64,000 bases of DNA from Azolla caroliniana (lineage: Eukaryota > Polypodiophyta), in assembly GCA_043228905.1 (NCBI GenBank), contig JBHGNT010000017.1, positions 13,826,001 to 13,890,000 of the forward strand, read 5' to 3'. Numbering within the stretch: the first letter of the stretch is position 1; every line of letters starts with the position of its first letter. The notes under the pieces were generated by a model, which had not been told where the DNA came from, did no database searches, and saw only the letters and a list, made by a program, of their open reading frames with translations. Positions 45,194 to 57,100 of this stretch are shown piece after piece. The position numbers were made by a program, and so were the translations under genes.

Positions 45194-48100
45194 CTCCCCC
45201 TCAAGCTCAACTTGAGGCTCTTCGGGATCTTCGGGCTCACAACTCCGGTTCCTCTTGGCTTTACGCCTCGCTCGCGCTCCTCGACCTGTTCGACTCCGCG
45301 CGCTTTGACCCTTCCGGTCGGCTTGTCTACTCATGTGGCCCTTATCAGCTCTTCTGCTGTTGCGGTGTTGACGCTTCTCCTGCTGCCTTTTCTTCCACTT
45401 GGGCCTCGGTTGATTCACCGTATCTAAATCAAACATCCAAACCGACTCGGCTACCTCCGATCGGTTTTCGCTCTCGTCCGAGTTGGCTGTCTCCAACTCA
45501 TCTTCGGTCTTCTCGCCCTCGATGGCGTCATCTCCCCCATGCGTGGTTGGCTTCGGCTCTCTCCTTCGGCTGCTCCACTTTTGTCCGCTTCCGGACTTCT
45601 CCGCGGGTCCGTCCTCGGCTTCTTCAGCCGATCTGAAGTCGAACTCGACAACCGACTCGATGTCGCGGTCTCTGCTCCTTTCCTACTGCCTTGCTTGGTC
45701 GTTCGGGACTGTTCTCCCCCTCAAGTTCGGCACGTCGAGGGGACGCAATCCGAGCGCACCTGAGAATTGCCGCAACTTGTCCAGACCAAGAGGCTTGGTG
45801 AAGATGTCGACAGTCTGCCGATCCGTCGGAACGTACTGAAGTTCAACTTCACCGGAAAGGACACGCTCACGGACGAAATGGTAGTGCACCTCAATGTGCT
45901 TGGTCCGTGCATGGAAAACGGGGTTTTTCGCGAGCTGGATGCTGCTAAGGTTGTCGCAGTAGATCATCGTCGGATCTGACACCTCCACTTGCAGGTCCTT
46001 AAGTAGCCGCTTCAACCAGATGGCTTCGCACGTCGCGACAACTGCGCCTCGGTACTCAGCTTCGGTGCTCGACAGTGCAACTGTCGGCTGCTTCTTACTG
46101 CTCCACGCGATCGCGGCACTCCCGAGGGAGAACGCGTATCCATACGTGGATCGGCGATCGGCGGCATTGCCAGCCCAATCAGCATCGGTGTAGCCGACTA
46201 ACTGCTCGGCTGCACCAGTCCGATATAGCAGTCTGCGGTCCTTAGTGCCGTTGACATACCGAAGTATACGTCGTGCACACTGAAGGTGCTGCTCGGTAGG
46301 TTGCGCCATGAACTGATTGATCACCCCGACCGGTTAATTGAGGTCAGGTCGGGTGATGGTCAAGTATATGAGGCTTCCGAAAATTTGTCGGAACCTCGTC
46401 GGGTCGCATACCTTTCCCGTATCGGGACGAAGCTTGACGGTTCTGTCTAGAGGAGTCGAGACGGACTTACAGTCGGCCATCCCGAATTTGAAGAGCATAC
46501 TCAACACGTAATGACGTTGGCTGATCAATATGCCTTCGGGGGTACGGATCACTTCGATCCCGATGAAGTAATGAAGGTCCCCCAGATCCTTCATGTCAAA
46601 CGATGCCGCAAGCTGGAGCTTCACGTGGTCGATTTCACTTAGGTCGACGCCAGTGATAACCAAGTCATCAACATATAGTAAAATACTAACCGGTCCGAGT
46701 CGACCTTTCCGGATGAACAGGGAAGAGTCCGATTTTGATGTGACAAAACCCATCCGACGTAGTTGTTGTGTGATCTTCGCGTTCCAGGCACGCGGGGCTT
46801 GCTTCAGTCCGTAAAGGGACTTCTTCAGTCGGCATACTGCCGAGGAGTTCGGGTCTCGATTTCGGGCTCATCCGGAGGCATCTTGGCCTCGCTGACCTCA
46901 TTGTCGGAGCTCGGATTGGGGGCAGGGTTCGGAGTCGGGGGCAGGTACCAGTCGGGGGCTGACACGCGCTTGTTTGGTGCAAGGGTTATAGCACTTATAA
47001 CCCTTCTGCTCGTCGGAGTAACCGACCAAGATGCATTTCTCGGCCTTTGCGTCCAGCTTCCTCCTTTTCTCCTTCGGTACATGCACATACGCAATGCTAC
47101 CGAACACCCTCAAGTGTTGCAAGTTCGGCTTCGTTCCGAAATACAGCTCGTGCGCCGACACTTTGTCTCCGATCCGGTTCTGGATGTATACCGCGGTCCT
47201 TACCGCCTCGGCCCAGTAGAACTTGGGCAAGCTCTTTTCCTCCAACATTGCCCATGCCACTTCCACAACTGACCGATTCTTCCTCTCGGCCACGCCGTTA
47301 TGCTTTGGCGTGTATCTACAACTGAATTCGCGCCGAAGTCCCATTTGTTGTAGATAACTGTTGAATTGACCAGAAAAGTACTCTTTCTCGCCATCCGACC
47401 GCAGGCACTTGATCTTCCATCCCGTTTCCGTTTCCACAAACCCTTTGAGGTCCCGGAAACAATCGAAGACATTGCTCTTCCTCTCAATGAGGTAGATCCA
47501 CGTGTGCTACGTGTGGTCATCGATGAAGGAGACGAAATATCGGCTCCCGCCAAGACTAACGTTTTGTGCCAGCCCCCATACATCGGAGTGTATAAGGTCG
47601 AGCTTGTTCCGGCTCCGGTTTCGCTCGTTTGGGAAAGGAAGTCGGTGTTGCTTCCCGAGCTGGCAGGCTTCACAAATTTGTGCCTTTCGGCCACTAAATT
47701 TGGGCAATCCGAACACTACCTGTTTCGATTGCAGATCTTGAAGCCGCTGGTGGTTGACGTGGCCTATCCGCTTGTGCCACAAGTCGATGTCCGACTCGGA
47801 TTTTTTTTCCTTCGCGAACATTGCGGTGCCGCCGTCAGTGTAGTCGAAGATGAACATCCTCCCGTCTCTGCGCCCTTGCGCAATCACACGGCCTTCTTCC
47901 TCAATGAAGCACCCGAGGTGACATGTAAACCGAACCTCCATCCCTTGGTCGACGATCTATCCGACCGAGACCAAGTTCTTCGTGATTGTCGGAACGTGCA
48001 ACACGTTCATGAGTTTCCCTTTCTGCCCGACATGGCTAAGGGGAACTTCTCCGACATTCGCGATCGGATGCGGAGTGTCATCTCCAGTTGCGACTACTCC

Positions 48101-49252
48101 AGGTTGTATCGGTTTTTCAAGGTACGAGAACCACTCCTTATGGCTCGTCATGTGGTTTGACGCTCCGGAGTCTACGTACCACACCTCGTCCGATCTCGGG
48201 GTGCTCTGTTTCATTGAGTTTGCTTCGTGTCTCGTCACGAAGACAAACCCTTCTCCAGCTCTCCCGGAATCTTTGGCGTAGTGCGATCGCTGCCGATTTC
48301 TCTTGTCGGTATGTCCGGAGCCGTTTCTGGAACCGGTTCTCTCCGAATTGGCGCGCTTCTTCCAACACTCACTTTCCCTGTGGCCTTTCTTGCCACAGTA
48401 CCAGCACTCCACGATGGCTTTCCCTTGCCGGTTCTCATCACTTCGACTCCCCCTGTTTCCGGAGGGTCCGGAGTTGCTGTCGGCATCACTTAGGTGCCTT
48501 CTTCCTCGATCTCGTTGGCCACCTCCATTGCGCCCCGACTCGCCTCGTCCTCCACGTCCACGGGGCCTATCTCCCTCCGTGTACAACATTCTGCTGTCGG
48601 CGTGCGTGCTTGTAGATGCACCCGCGTGGTTCTCCTCTACTAGGAGCATTAACTGTAAGTCGAAAAAGGACGGCGTATTCTCCCGGGTACACACAGCCGT
48701 TCGGAACGCTCCGAACTTCGACGCCAAACCTCCGAGACAGATCTGGACCATCTCGCTCTCCTCGATGTTCACCTCTATGGAGGCGAGGGAGTCACAGATA
48801 TCCTTGATCTTCGAGGTATAGTCCGCCACCGACAAGTCGCGTTGTCGTAGGTTGCTCAACTCCTGTCAGAGCTGTAGCTTCTTGGCTGTGGTGCTCGCGG
48901 CGAAAATCTTCTTCAGATTTTCCCACGCACCCTTCGGTGTCTTTGCATCCCGAACATAGCTCAATAGTTGTTCGCCCACACACGACGCGAAGCAGTATAA
49001 TACCCTGCTCGCCGATTGCTCCCACGACGGGAAGTCTCTGTGTGTCGATTTAGGTGCCGCGTCATTAGCTCCTTCGACATAACTCCAGTAGCCGTGCCCG
49101 AGCAGGTACAGGTGCATCTTGTATGACCAAGACGCGTAGTTGGTTCTGTCGAGCTTCTCTGTTGGAAGCGAGCTCGCCATGCCTCTATCCATCGTTCTTC
49201 TCGTTCTTCTTCGTCAAGCGGTGTCGGCTGCAGAGAGGTTCTCAACCCTCGC
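45194..49252 (-). pseudogene. B2 polyprotein with deletion and stops
   Basis: From 49192 down: Gag MDRGMASSLPTEKLDRTNY with a TGA near 48860 (Arg in B1); the knuckle CWYCGKKGHRESEC and protease motif VDSGASNHMT; a TAG near 47955; the pre-integrase CEACQLGKQHRLPFP; a stop in the integrase core near 47511; and the integrase to about 47000. A deletion joins the integrase C-terminal linker to RT at NSSAVCRLKK-type sequence (about 46855-46835), removing the first Asp motif of RT. YVDDL (about 46670), a stop at about 46334, RNase H (GYTDADWAGN, YCDNLSSIQL) and the charged tail follow, ending PQVELEGEY near 45190. Non-functional. Confidence 0.92.
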
Positions 49253-49264
49253 GCTTTGATACCA
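49253..49264 (-). other. Primer binding site (B2), one mismatch
   Basis: Minus strand TGGTATCAAAGC, one base off the initiator tRNA-Met complement, adjoining the 5' LTR. Confidence 0.88.
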
Positions 49265-49669
49265 TGTAGAAAGTAACGTGCGGAAGCAAGTATAAAGACC
49301 GAACAGAAGGAAGGAAACTCAGGTTCAATGGAGAGCTTGAGCTTACACGGTATACGCAGGAGAGACAGAGAGAGTGAGAGAGAAGACACAAAAAATATAT
49401 AACAGAAGTACACAATCTCTATTCACCACTCTATACATATGTGTGTTCAATGAACACTTTTATACAAGTCCTAGAAGGACTGACCGAAGTACTGACAATA
49501 CTTCAATGCTCATTAAGAGCTCCTACACTAACTCCCAAATATATTCCTCACGGAATATCTTTCCTAACGACGTCCCGGTTTATGCACTCGGCCTAATCGA
49601 TCGGTCCCAACCGATCCGGTCCTTGGCTTCTTCAGCCGATCCGGCCGATGTTGAGCTTGTCTCTCAACA
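49265..49669 (-). repeat. B2 5' LTR
   Basis: 405 bp, same length as its partner at 44789-45193. Confidence 0.94.
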
Positions 49670-49674
49670 AGAAC

Positions 49675-51152
49675 CATACGTATGAATTGGTGGAGTTGCC
49701 GAAAGGAAAGCGGGCACTCCAAAATAAGTGGGTGTACAAGTTGAAACCAGGAGATGCCGGCAATCCCCCGAGATACAAAGCCAGGATCGTGGTGAAGGGG
49801 TTCCAGCAGAGGAAGGGCGTGGATTTCGACGAGAAACTTGCCCCGGTAGTAAAGATGACCTCCATCCGGACGGTGCTGAGTATAGCGGCAAGCATGGACC
49901 TCGAGGTAGAGAAGCTGGACGTGAAGACGACATTCCTTCACGGCGACCTCGAAGAGGAGATCTACATGCAGCAACCGGAAGGATTCGTGGAGAAAGGGCA
50001 GGAGCACCTGGTATGCCGATTGAAGAAGAGCCTGTACGGACTGAAGCAGGCTCCCTGAAAATGGTACCGGAAGTTCGACTCCTTCATGACCGATCAAGGG
50101 TACCACAATACGCAGACCAACACTGCGTGTTTGTGAAGAAGTTCGAAGGAGGTGACTTCCTGATACTCCTTCTGTACGTGGACGACATGTTGATCGTTGG
50201 ACGGGACCAAGCCAAAATACGGATGCTGAAGAAGGCTCTCAACCGGACCTTCTCAATGAAAGACTTGGGTCCGGCAAGACAAATGTTGGGGATGCATATT
50301 ATCAGGAACCGGTCAGTGAAGCAATTGTGGCTGTCACAGGAGAAGTACGTGACAAAGGTGCTTCACCGGTTCAACATGTCAGATGCGAAACCGGTCGGAT
50401 CGACACTCCCGGCAAACTGCAGATTATCCGGTAAGCAAAGCCCGAAGATGAAAGCAGAGAAGGCTGATATGATGAAGGTTCCATATGCCTCTGCCGTCGG
50501 GAGCTTGATGTACGCAATGGTGTGTACCCGACCAGATATAGGCTACGCAGTCGGAGTGGTGAGCCGGTTTATGAGCAATCCCGGCAAGGAGCACTGGAAC
50601 GCGGTCAAATGGATACTCAGGTACTCGAAGGGCACTTCGAATATGTGTCTCCGATTCGGCTCTGGTAAATCTCAACTTGACGGTTTTACCGATTCGGACA
50701 TGTCAGCTGATGTGGATACCAGCCGGTCTACATCCGGGTATGTAATGACATATGCAGGGGGAGCTGTTTCGTGGTAGTCGAGGCTGCAGAAGACGGTTGC
50801 GCTATCAACCACGGAGGCGGAGTACATGGCGGTTGTGGAAGCCGGCAAGGAAATATTATGGATGAAGGACTTCATCGGAGAGCTCGGTATCCAGCAAGAT
50901 GAATACCGGCTCTACTGCGACAATCAAAGTGCCATCGACCTTGCTAAGAATGCGGCCTACCATTCCCGGACGAAGCATATCCAGCGAAGGTATCACTGGA
51001 TCTGGGAAAGAGTAGATGACCAGGAGTTCGCACTGACGAAGATCCACACGGCCGAGAACGGGTCAGATATGTTGACCAAAGTACTGATACCCGACAAGCT
51101 GGATGCATGCCGGAAGCGGATCGGACTAGTAAGACATCCCATGCCAGAGTGA
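49675..51152 (+). pseudogene. Family A copia: RT and RNase H
   Basis: RT continues with HTYELVELPKGKRALQNKWV, YKARIVVKGFQQRKGVDFDE and KLDVKTTFLHGDLEEEIY, then a TGA at 50056-50058 (Trp or Arg expected after QAP). A frame disturbance lies near 50100-50110. The catalytic LLYVDDMLIVG (about 50170-50200) and GPARQMLGMHI follow, then YASAVGSLMYAMVCTRPD. RNase H follows: GFTDSDMSAD, a TAG at 50776-50778, STTEAEYMAVVEAGKE, YCDNQSAIDLAKN, HSRTKHIQRRYHWI, and GSDMLTKVL at the end. The frame stops at 51152, and the polypurine tract GAAGGGGGAG starts here. This RNase H lacks the charged tail seen in families B and C. Confidence 0.92.
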
Positions 51153-51162
51153 AGGGGGAGTT
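51151..51162 (+). other. Polypurine tract, family A
   Basis: GAAGGGGGAGTT, immediately before the 3' LTR; it primes plus-strand synthesis in LTR elements. Confidence 0.85.
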
Positions 51163-52116
51163 TGTTAGGAAACAGGTCCCTCCGGATGGGATGTCAGAAG
51201 AATAGTACTGATGAGCAAACTAGGCCGAGGCCGGAACCAGATGACGAGTACCCGGCTACGGAGAACCGGATGAGGAATACCCAGTTACGGAAGACCCGGT
51301 GAGAACCAGATGACGAGTACCCGGCTACGGAGAACCGGATGAGGAATACCCAGTTACGGAAGACCCGGTCAGAACTAGATGACGAGTACCCGGCTACAGA
51401 GAGCCGTATGTTGCAGACCCGGTGAGAACCGGATGACGAGTACCCGGCTACGGAAAGCCGGATGTTGCAGACCCGGTGAGAACCGGATGACAAGTACCCG
51501 GCTACGGAAAGCCGGATGTTGCAAACCTGGTGAGAACCGGATGACGAGTACCCGGCTACGGAGAGCCGGATGGTGCAGACCCGGTGAGAACCGGATGACA
51601 AGTACCCGGCAAGCGCCAGATGATGCAGGCCCGGTGAGGAGTGCTCACCGGATGAAGAGACATATTCGTAAATATGTTTCTGAGAGTCCATCGTGGCTAT
51701 ATTTGTAAATAGCCGAAAAGTCATATTAGTATAAATATGACTTAGGGCAAACTTTTTGAAGGGAGTGCGAGAGAGTTGTTGTCATTCTTGTTGGCGCAAG
51801 ATTAGAGCGCGCAACTGTGTATAGAGAGAGTGAGAGAGAGAGGAAGAGGTCGTTGCCTCTGATTGTAACCGCCGCCTGTGGCGAAGATTAAAAGCTCGAG
51901 GTTGTTGCCTCGGTGCTTTACTGTTGTACACTGTAACATAGTGATAGCTTGCAGCCTATGGGCTGCCGTGGTTTTTTCCCGAGTTTGGGTTTTCCACGTA
52001 AACATCCTGTGTACTCTTCTCTCTATTGTGTTGTGTTTCATTCCTTGTTTTCTGTGTATTATTCTAGGCTCGGTTGTGGCCGAGCGTTGCGCAAATGGAG
52101 CGTGTAGTTCTTGTCA
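51163..52116 (+). repeat. Family A 3' LTR
   Basis: 954 bp. The tandem array at about 51236-51650 has two 69-bp and four 54-bp units plus a partial one. The extra 174 bp over the 5' LTR equals exactly three 54-bp units (162) plus 12 bp ('gtgtattattct' near 52052). Confidence 0.93.
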
Positions 52117-52249
52117 GAATCACCTTCTTCTATATTCCACTCTCTTCTTTCCTCCACCTCTCTTCCCCCTTCCTTTATAAATTATTTCTCATATTCATAT
52201 CAAACCCGTTGTAAAATTGATTCCTATTTTATAAAAGAATCTATTATAT

Positions 52250-54010
52250 TGTAATAAACTAATGTTTTGTTTCACCTACATGTCTTATATGTTATCGCTA
52301 TTTGTGCTTATTTGTTGTGTGTCTTGTGACAAGGGAGTGTTTCGGGCTTGCCCATGCATCTCTCCTTTCACAAAGGCATTCAAACTTACGTATCTTATAT
52401 GTTATTATCATTTGTGCTTATTAGTTTGTATGTCTTGTGACAAGGGAGCGTTTCGGGCTTGCCCATGCACCCCTCCTTCCACAAAGGCATTCAAACTCTA
52501 TATTCCACTCTCTTCTTTCCTCCTTCCTTTATAAATTATCTCTCATATTCATATCAAACCCGTTGTAAAATTGATTCACATTTTATAAAAGAATCTATTA
52601 TATTGCAATAAAATAATGTTTGGTTTCACCTACGTATCTTATATGTTATTGTCATTTGTGCTTATTAGTTTGTGTGTCTTGTGACAAGGGAGTGTTTCGG
52701 GCTTGCCCATGCACCTCTCCTTTCACAAAGGCATTCAAACTTACGTATCTTATATGTTATTATCATTTGTGCTTATTAGTTTGTATGTCTTGTGACAAGG
52801 GGGCGTTCCGAGCTTGCCCATGCACCTCTCCTTTCACAAAGGCATTCAAACTCTATATTCCACTCTCTTCTTTCCTCCTTCCTTTATAAATTATCTCTCA
52901 TATTCATATCAAACCCGTTGTAAAATTGATTCTTATTTTATAAAAGAATCTATTATATTGCAATAAAATAATGATTGGTTTCACCTACGTATCTTATATG
53001 TTATTGTCATTTGTGCTTATTAGTTTGTGTGTCTTGTGACAAGGGAGCATTTTGGGCTTGCCCATGCACCTCTCCTTTCACAAAGGCATTCAAACTTACG
53101 TGTCTTATATGTTATTGTCCTTTGTGCTTATCTGTTTGTGTGTCTTGTGATAAGGGAGCGTTTCGGGCTTGCCCATGCACCTCTCCTTTCACAAAATTCA
53201 AACTTTTGTGTCTTGCGTGTTAGTGTAAATCTTGCTTGTGTGTTCGTGCGACTTGTGGCAAGGGAGCGTTCGGGCTTGCCCATGCACCTCTCCTTTCCCA
53301 AAGGCATTCGAAATTGTGTCTCCCGTGTGTAAACCTTGCTTGTGTGTTCGCGTGTCTTGTAACAAGGAGCGTTTAGGCTTTGCCCATGCACCTCTTTTTT
53401 CACAAAGGCATTCGAAACTGTCTCTCGTGTGTGTAAGTAAGCCTTTTCCTTGTGTGTTCGCATGTCTTGTAACAAGGCAGCATTCGGGCTTGCCCATGCA
53501 CCTCTCTTTTCACAAAATTCAAACTTTTGTGTCTTGCGTGTTAGTGTAAATCTTGCTTGTGTGTTCGTGCAACTTGTGGCAAGGGAGCGTTCGGGCTTGC
53601 CCATGCACCTCTCCTTTCCCAAAGGCATGCAAAATTGTGTCTCCCGTGTGTAAAACTTGCTTGTGTGTTCGCGTGTCTTGTAACAAGGGAGTGTTTAGGC
53701 TTTGCCCATGCACCTCTTTTTTCACAAAGGCATTCGAAACTCTGTCTCTCATGTGTGTAAGTAAGCCTTTTCCTTGTGTGTTCGCATGTCTTGTAACAAG
53801 GCAGCATTCGGGCTTGCCCATGCACCTCTCTTTTCACAAAGGCATTCGAAATTATGTCTCTCATGTGTGTAAGTAAGCCTTTTTTCTAGTGTGTCTGTGT
53901 GTAAGCCTTCCTCACGTGCATTCGTTCGCCTTGTGACTAGGGGTTGATTCGGGCTTGCCCATGCACCTCTCCTTTTCACAAACTCGTTCGGATACTCGTG
54001 CCTTGTTTGT
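52250..54010. repeat. Higher-order tandem array in the downstream part of the E LTR
   Basis: Thirteen copies of a unit of about 105-118 bp with the core 'cttgtgacaaggg', 'cgggcttgcccatgcacc' and 'ctttcacaaaggcattc' (cores near 52325, 52433, 52677, 52790, 53032, 53145, 53252, 53354, 53466, 53573, 53684, 53788 and 53930). The first six are paired with a spacer of about 135 bp in a higher-order repeat of about 355 bp (52250, 52606 and 52961). The rest are simple monomers. Long ORFs on both strands here are by-products. Confidence 0.88.
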
Positions 54011-54117
54011 GTAAGCCTTCCTTGTGTTGTGTGTGTGAGACCTATTTCCTTCCAGTCCATACCCCCGGCGGTTCTGCCTCACGATCCGCAAATAGTGACG
54101 GATTATCACGACAACGC

Positions 54118-57100
54118 AGAAGTCGCCGAAGCCAGATGGCTTCACATGTGGCAATGGTAGCACCCTGGTATTCAGCCTCAGTGCTCGACAGAGCCACTGT
54201 TGGCTGCTTTTTGCTACTCCATGCAACAACCGTGCTACAAAGAGAAAACATGTAACCAGAGGTGGATCGGCGATCCGATGCATCACCAGCCCGGTCGGCA
54301 TCTGTGTATCCGACTAGCTCTTCAGTTATACCATACCGGTATAACAGTCCCCGGTCATTTGTGCCGCTCACATACCGCAACATTCGATGCGCGCACTGAA
54401 AGTGCTCCATGGTTGGCTTCTACATGAACTGGTTGATCACTCTGACTAGATAACTGATGTCGGGTCGGGTGATTGTCAAGTAGAAAAGGTTTCCGACAAT
54501 TTGTCGGAACTGTTTCTCATCGTAGGCCGGTCCGGAGTCGGGGCGTAGCTTCAGGTTCTGGTCCAGGGGTGTGGAGATCGGTCAGCATTCAGTCATGCCG
54601 AAATTGTACAACATATTCAACACATAATGGCGTTGTGAGAGCAATATGCCATCGGGGGTTCAGATCACCTCGATCCCAAGAAAATAATGAAGGTCCCCCA
54701 TGTTCTTCATTTCAAATGCGCCCGACAGTTGGGACTTCACTCGGTCAATTTCAACGAGTCTGGGTCCGATGATGACTAAATCAACAACATAAAGCAAAAT
54801 GCAAACCGGATCATCCGGTCCATTCTGGATGCAAAATGAAGAGTTGGACTTTGAGGCCGCAAACCCCATCTTACGCAACCGGTGCGTGATCTTCGCATTC
54901 CAAGCTCGAGGGGCTTGCTTTAGACTGTAAAGCGACTTTTTGAGTCGGCACACTGCCGACTTGTTCATCTCCGATTGGAAACCGGGGGGTTGCGTGGGTT
55001 TGTGTGTATCCCTTCGCCACTAACCGGGCCTTGTACCGGTTGACCAAACCGTCAGCGTTGTACTTTACCTTGTACACCTATTTGCAACCGATCAGTTTGC
55101 ATTGTTGGGGAGGGTCAACTAGGTCCCATGTATCGTTGGCATCTAGTGCCTGCATTTCTTCCTCCATAACAGCACGCCAATTTGCATCTTTTGCTGCTTC
55201 TGTGTAGCTCTCCGGCTCACGCACTTCTGCCACCTTAGTCATGTACGAATAGTGATGCGCCATGTATTCATTGTACCTGTACCTCATGACGGTTTTCTTC
55301 TAACGAGTTGACTGGTGTAACTTTTTGTTAGCCGGTTTCAGTCCCTTCTTGGCCGGTTCAGACTTCCTTTCTGAAGATCTGCATTCTTCCTTTTCGGGAT
55401 CAGATTCATTCCGATCCAACCCTTCACCACCGGTGTCATATTCCGACATCTTCTTCTTCCCCTTCTCTTTGCGCGTGAACCGTTTCCTCGGTTCCTTGCG
55501 CAGGGAGAGCATGACAGAGTCTCCACTACTCGCCGGTTCTTCATACGACTATTCATCCCGACTTAGCCGCTCATTCGGTCCACTAAGCCAGAATGAGATT
55601 GGATTCTCTTCTAGAGTGTCGAAGTCTTCATCATCTTCTTGGACCTCCTCGAGCTCACTAGCCTCATCTTCCGAAATCGGGTCTTCGTCGGGAGTTGGAG
55701 TCGGCAGCGTGTACCATGATGCCGACTCATCAAACTTGACATTCGACTTACTCGTACCTGTTTAGTCTGGGGGCTATAGCACTTATACCCCTTTTGCTCA
55801 TGCGAGTAACCGGCTAGGATGCACTTCTTCAACTTCGAATCTAGCTTCTTCCGCTTCTCATCTGGTACATGCACATATGCTATGCTACTAAATATCCGAA
55901 GGTGCCTGAAATTCGGCTTCCGCCCAAAATACAACTCATGTGCTCACATCTTGTCTCTGATCTGGTTTTGGATGTAGACAGTCGTCTGGACCACCTTAGC
56001 CCAATAGAATTGCAGATCTTAAAGCCTCTGGTACTGTTGAGAACTCGACGTTCTTTATGTCCTACGCTCGGCCACAACCGAGCTTCTTTTCACACATAGA
56101 AAAAACAGGTAATGAAAACGCGACACAAAAGAGGAGAAATGGTACACAGGAGGTATACGTGGAAAACCCCAAAATAGGGGAAAAACCACGACAGCCCACA
56201 AGCTGCAAACTATCACTATGCAGAAATATACAACAGTGAGATCACTGAGGCAACGACCTCGTGCTCTCAGATCTTCGCCACAGGCGGCGGTTACAACAGA
56301 GGCTACGACCTCGTCTCTCTCTCTCTCTCTCTCTATACAGTTTTCGCGCTCTGATATCTTCTTTCACCAACAAGAAAGAATAAATACAACATAAAACGAC
56401 AACAACTATGAAAAAAACTAAAAGTTTGCCCTAAGTCATATTTATACTAATATGACTCTTCGGCTATTTACAAATGTAGCCTCGATGGGCTCTATCCGAC
56501 TCTCTGCAGTCGGGTACTCCTCATCCGGTTCATACCGGGCCTACACCATCCGACTCTCTGCAGTCGGGTACTCCTCATCCGGTTCATACCGGGCCTATAC
56601 CATCCGACTCTCCGAAGTCGGGTTCTCCCCATCCGGTTCATACCGTTTCGGCCTCGGCCTGTCGGCCTCGGCCGAGTTTGTTCGTCGGCACTGTTCTTCT
56701 CCCTTCCCATCCGGAGGGACCTGTCTACCAACAGGTACTTGACGTGGTCGATTCGCTTATGCTAGAGATCGATATCCGATTCAATCTTCTGTCCTTTTGC
56801 AAATGTGGCGGTGCCGACGTAATTTGTGTTGAAGATGAACATCCTCCCTTCCCTGTGCCCTTGCGCAATTATCCGGCCTTCTTCCTCGATGAAGCACCCG
56901 AGGTGTGTAAACCGCACCTCCATTCCCTGGTCGACGATTTGTCCGACCGATACCAGGTTCTTTGTGATAGTCGGAACGTGTAGTACGTTCATCAGCTTTC
57001 CCTTTTGTCTGGCATGGCTTAAAGGGACTTCTCCAACATGCACAATCGGGTGAAGGGTGTCGTCTCTGGTTTCGAATCCTCGGTTGTTCCGGCTTCTCCA

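Larger units (their letters stand above)
44789..49669 (-). mobile_element. Family B copia, copy B2, internally deleted
   Basis: 4881 bp, 405-bp LTRs at both ends that differ at 9 positions by my count (about 2.2%). It lies antisense in the RT region of the family A element. Compared with B1 it lacks the integrase-RT linker and the first part of RT (joint near 46855), so it could not have moved by itself. Confidence 0.94.
35841..52116 (+). mobile_element. Family A copia, complete ends, hosting two family B elements
   Basis: The TSD GAATC lies at 35836-35840 and 52117-52121. The layout is 5' LTR 35841-36620, primer site, Gag, protease, integrase, RT, RNase H, polypurine tract and 3' LTR 51163-52116. 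After subtracting the two B elements and their duplicated target bases, it is about 5.8 kb. The order protease-integrase-RT-RNase H marks Ty1/copia. The Gag start (MDDSLGGMFKFTGSNYLVWK) and zinc knuckle recall the Tnt1-like type. It is inactive owing to stops and the insertions. Confidence 0.93.
35258..54113 (+). mobile_element. Solo gypsy-like LTR (family E) interrupted by a family A copia
   Basis: The outer ends are TATCATGATG and ATCACGACA (inverted match apart from two bases), flanked by ACGC (35254-35257 and 54114-54117). Joining the flanks restores the RNase H frame of the host copia. Without the copia at 35841-52116 it is about 2.57 kb. It has a promoter-like CTATAAATAAGGG near 35717, and long tandem repeats after it (52250-54000). 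The related copy at 61493-62556 shares both ends and the TATA region. No coding or primer site is present, so I call it a solo LTR. 'Gypsy-like' is inferred from LTR length and ends only. Confidence 0.7.

Noticed and set aside
51194-51724. Minus-strand 176-codon ORF with Ser-Ser-Gly-Ser-His-Arg-Val repeats, and similar ORFs at 3476-4021 and 35872-36240
   Set aside because: These are antisense readings of the family A LTR minisatellite; 54 and 69 are multiples of three, so the frames stay open by chance.
52262-54060. Several ORFs of 80-166 codons on both strands (for example 53128-53628 minus)
   Set aside because: They follow the tandem units of the E LTR, change frame with unit length, and have no gene signals.
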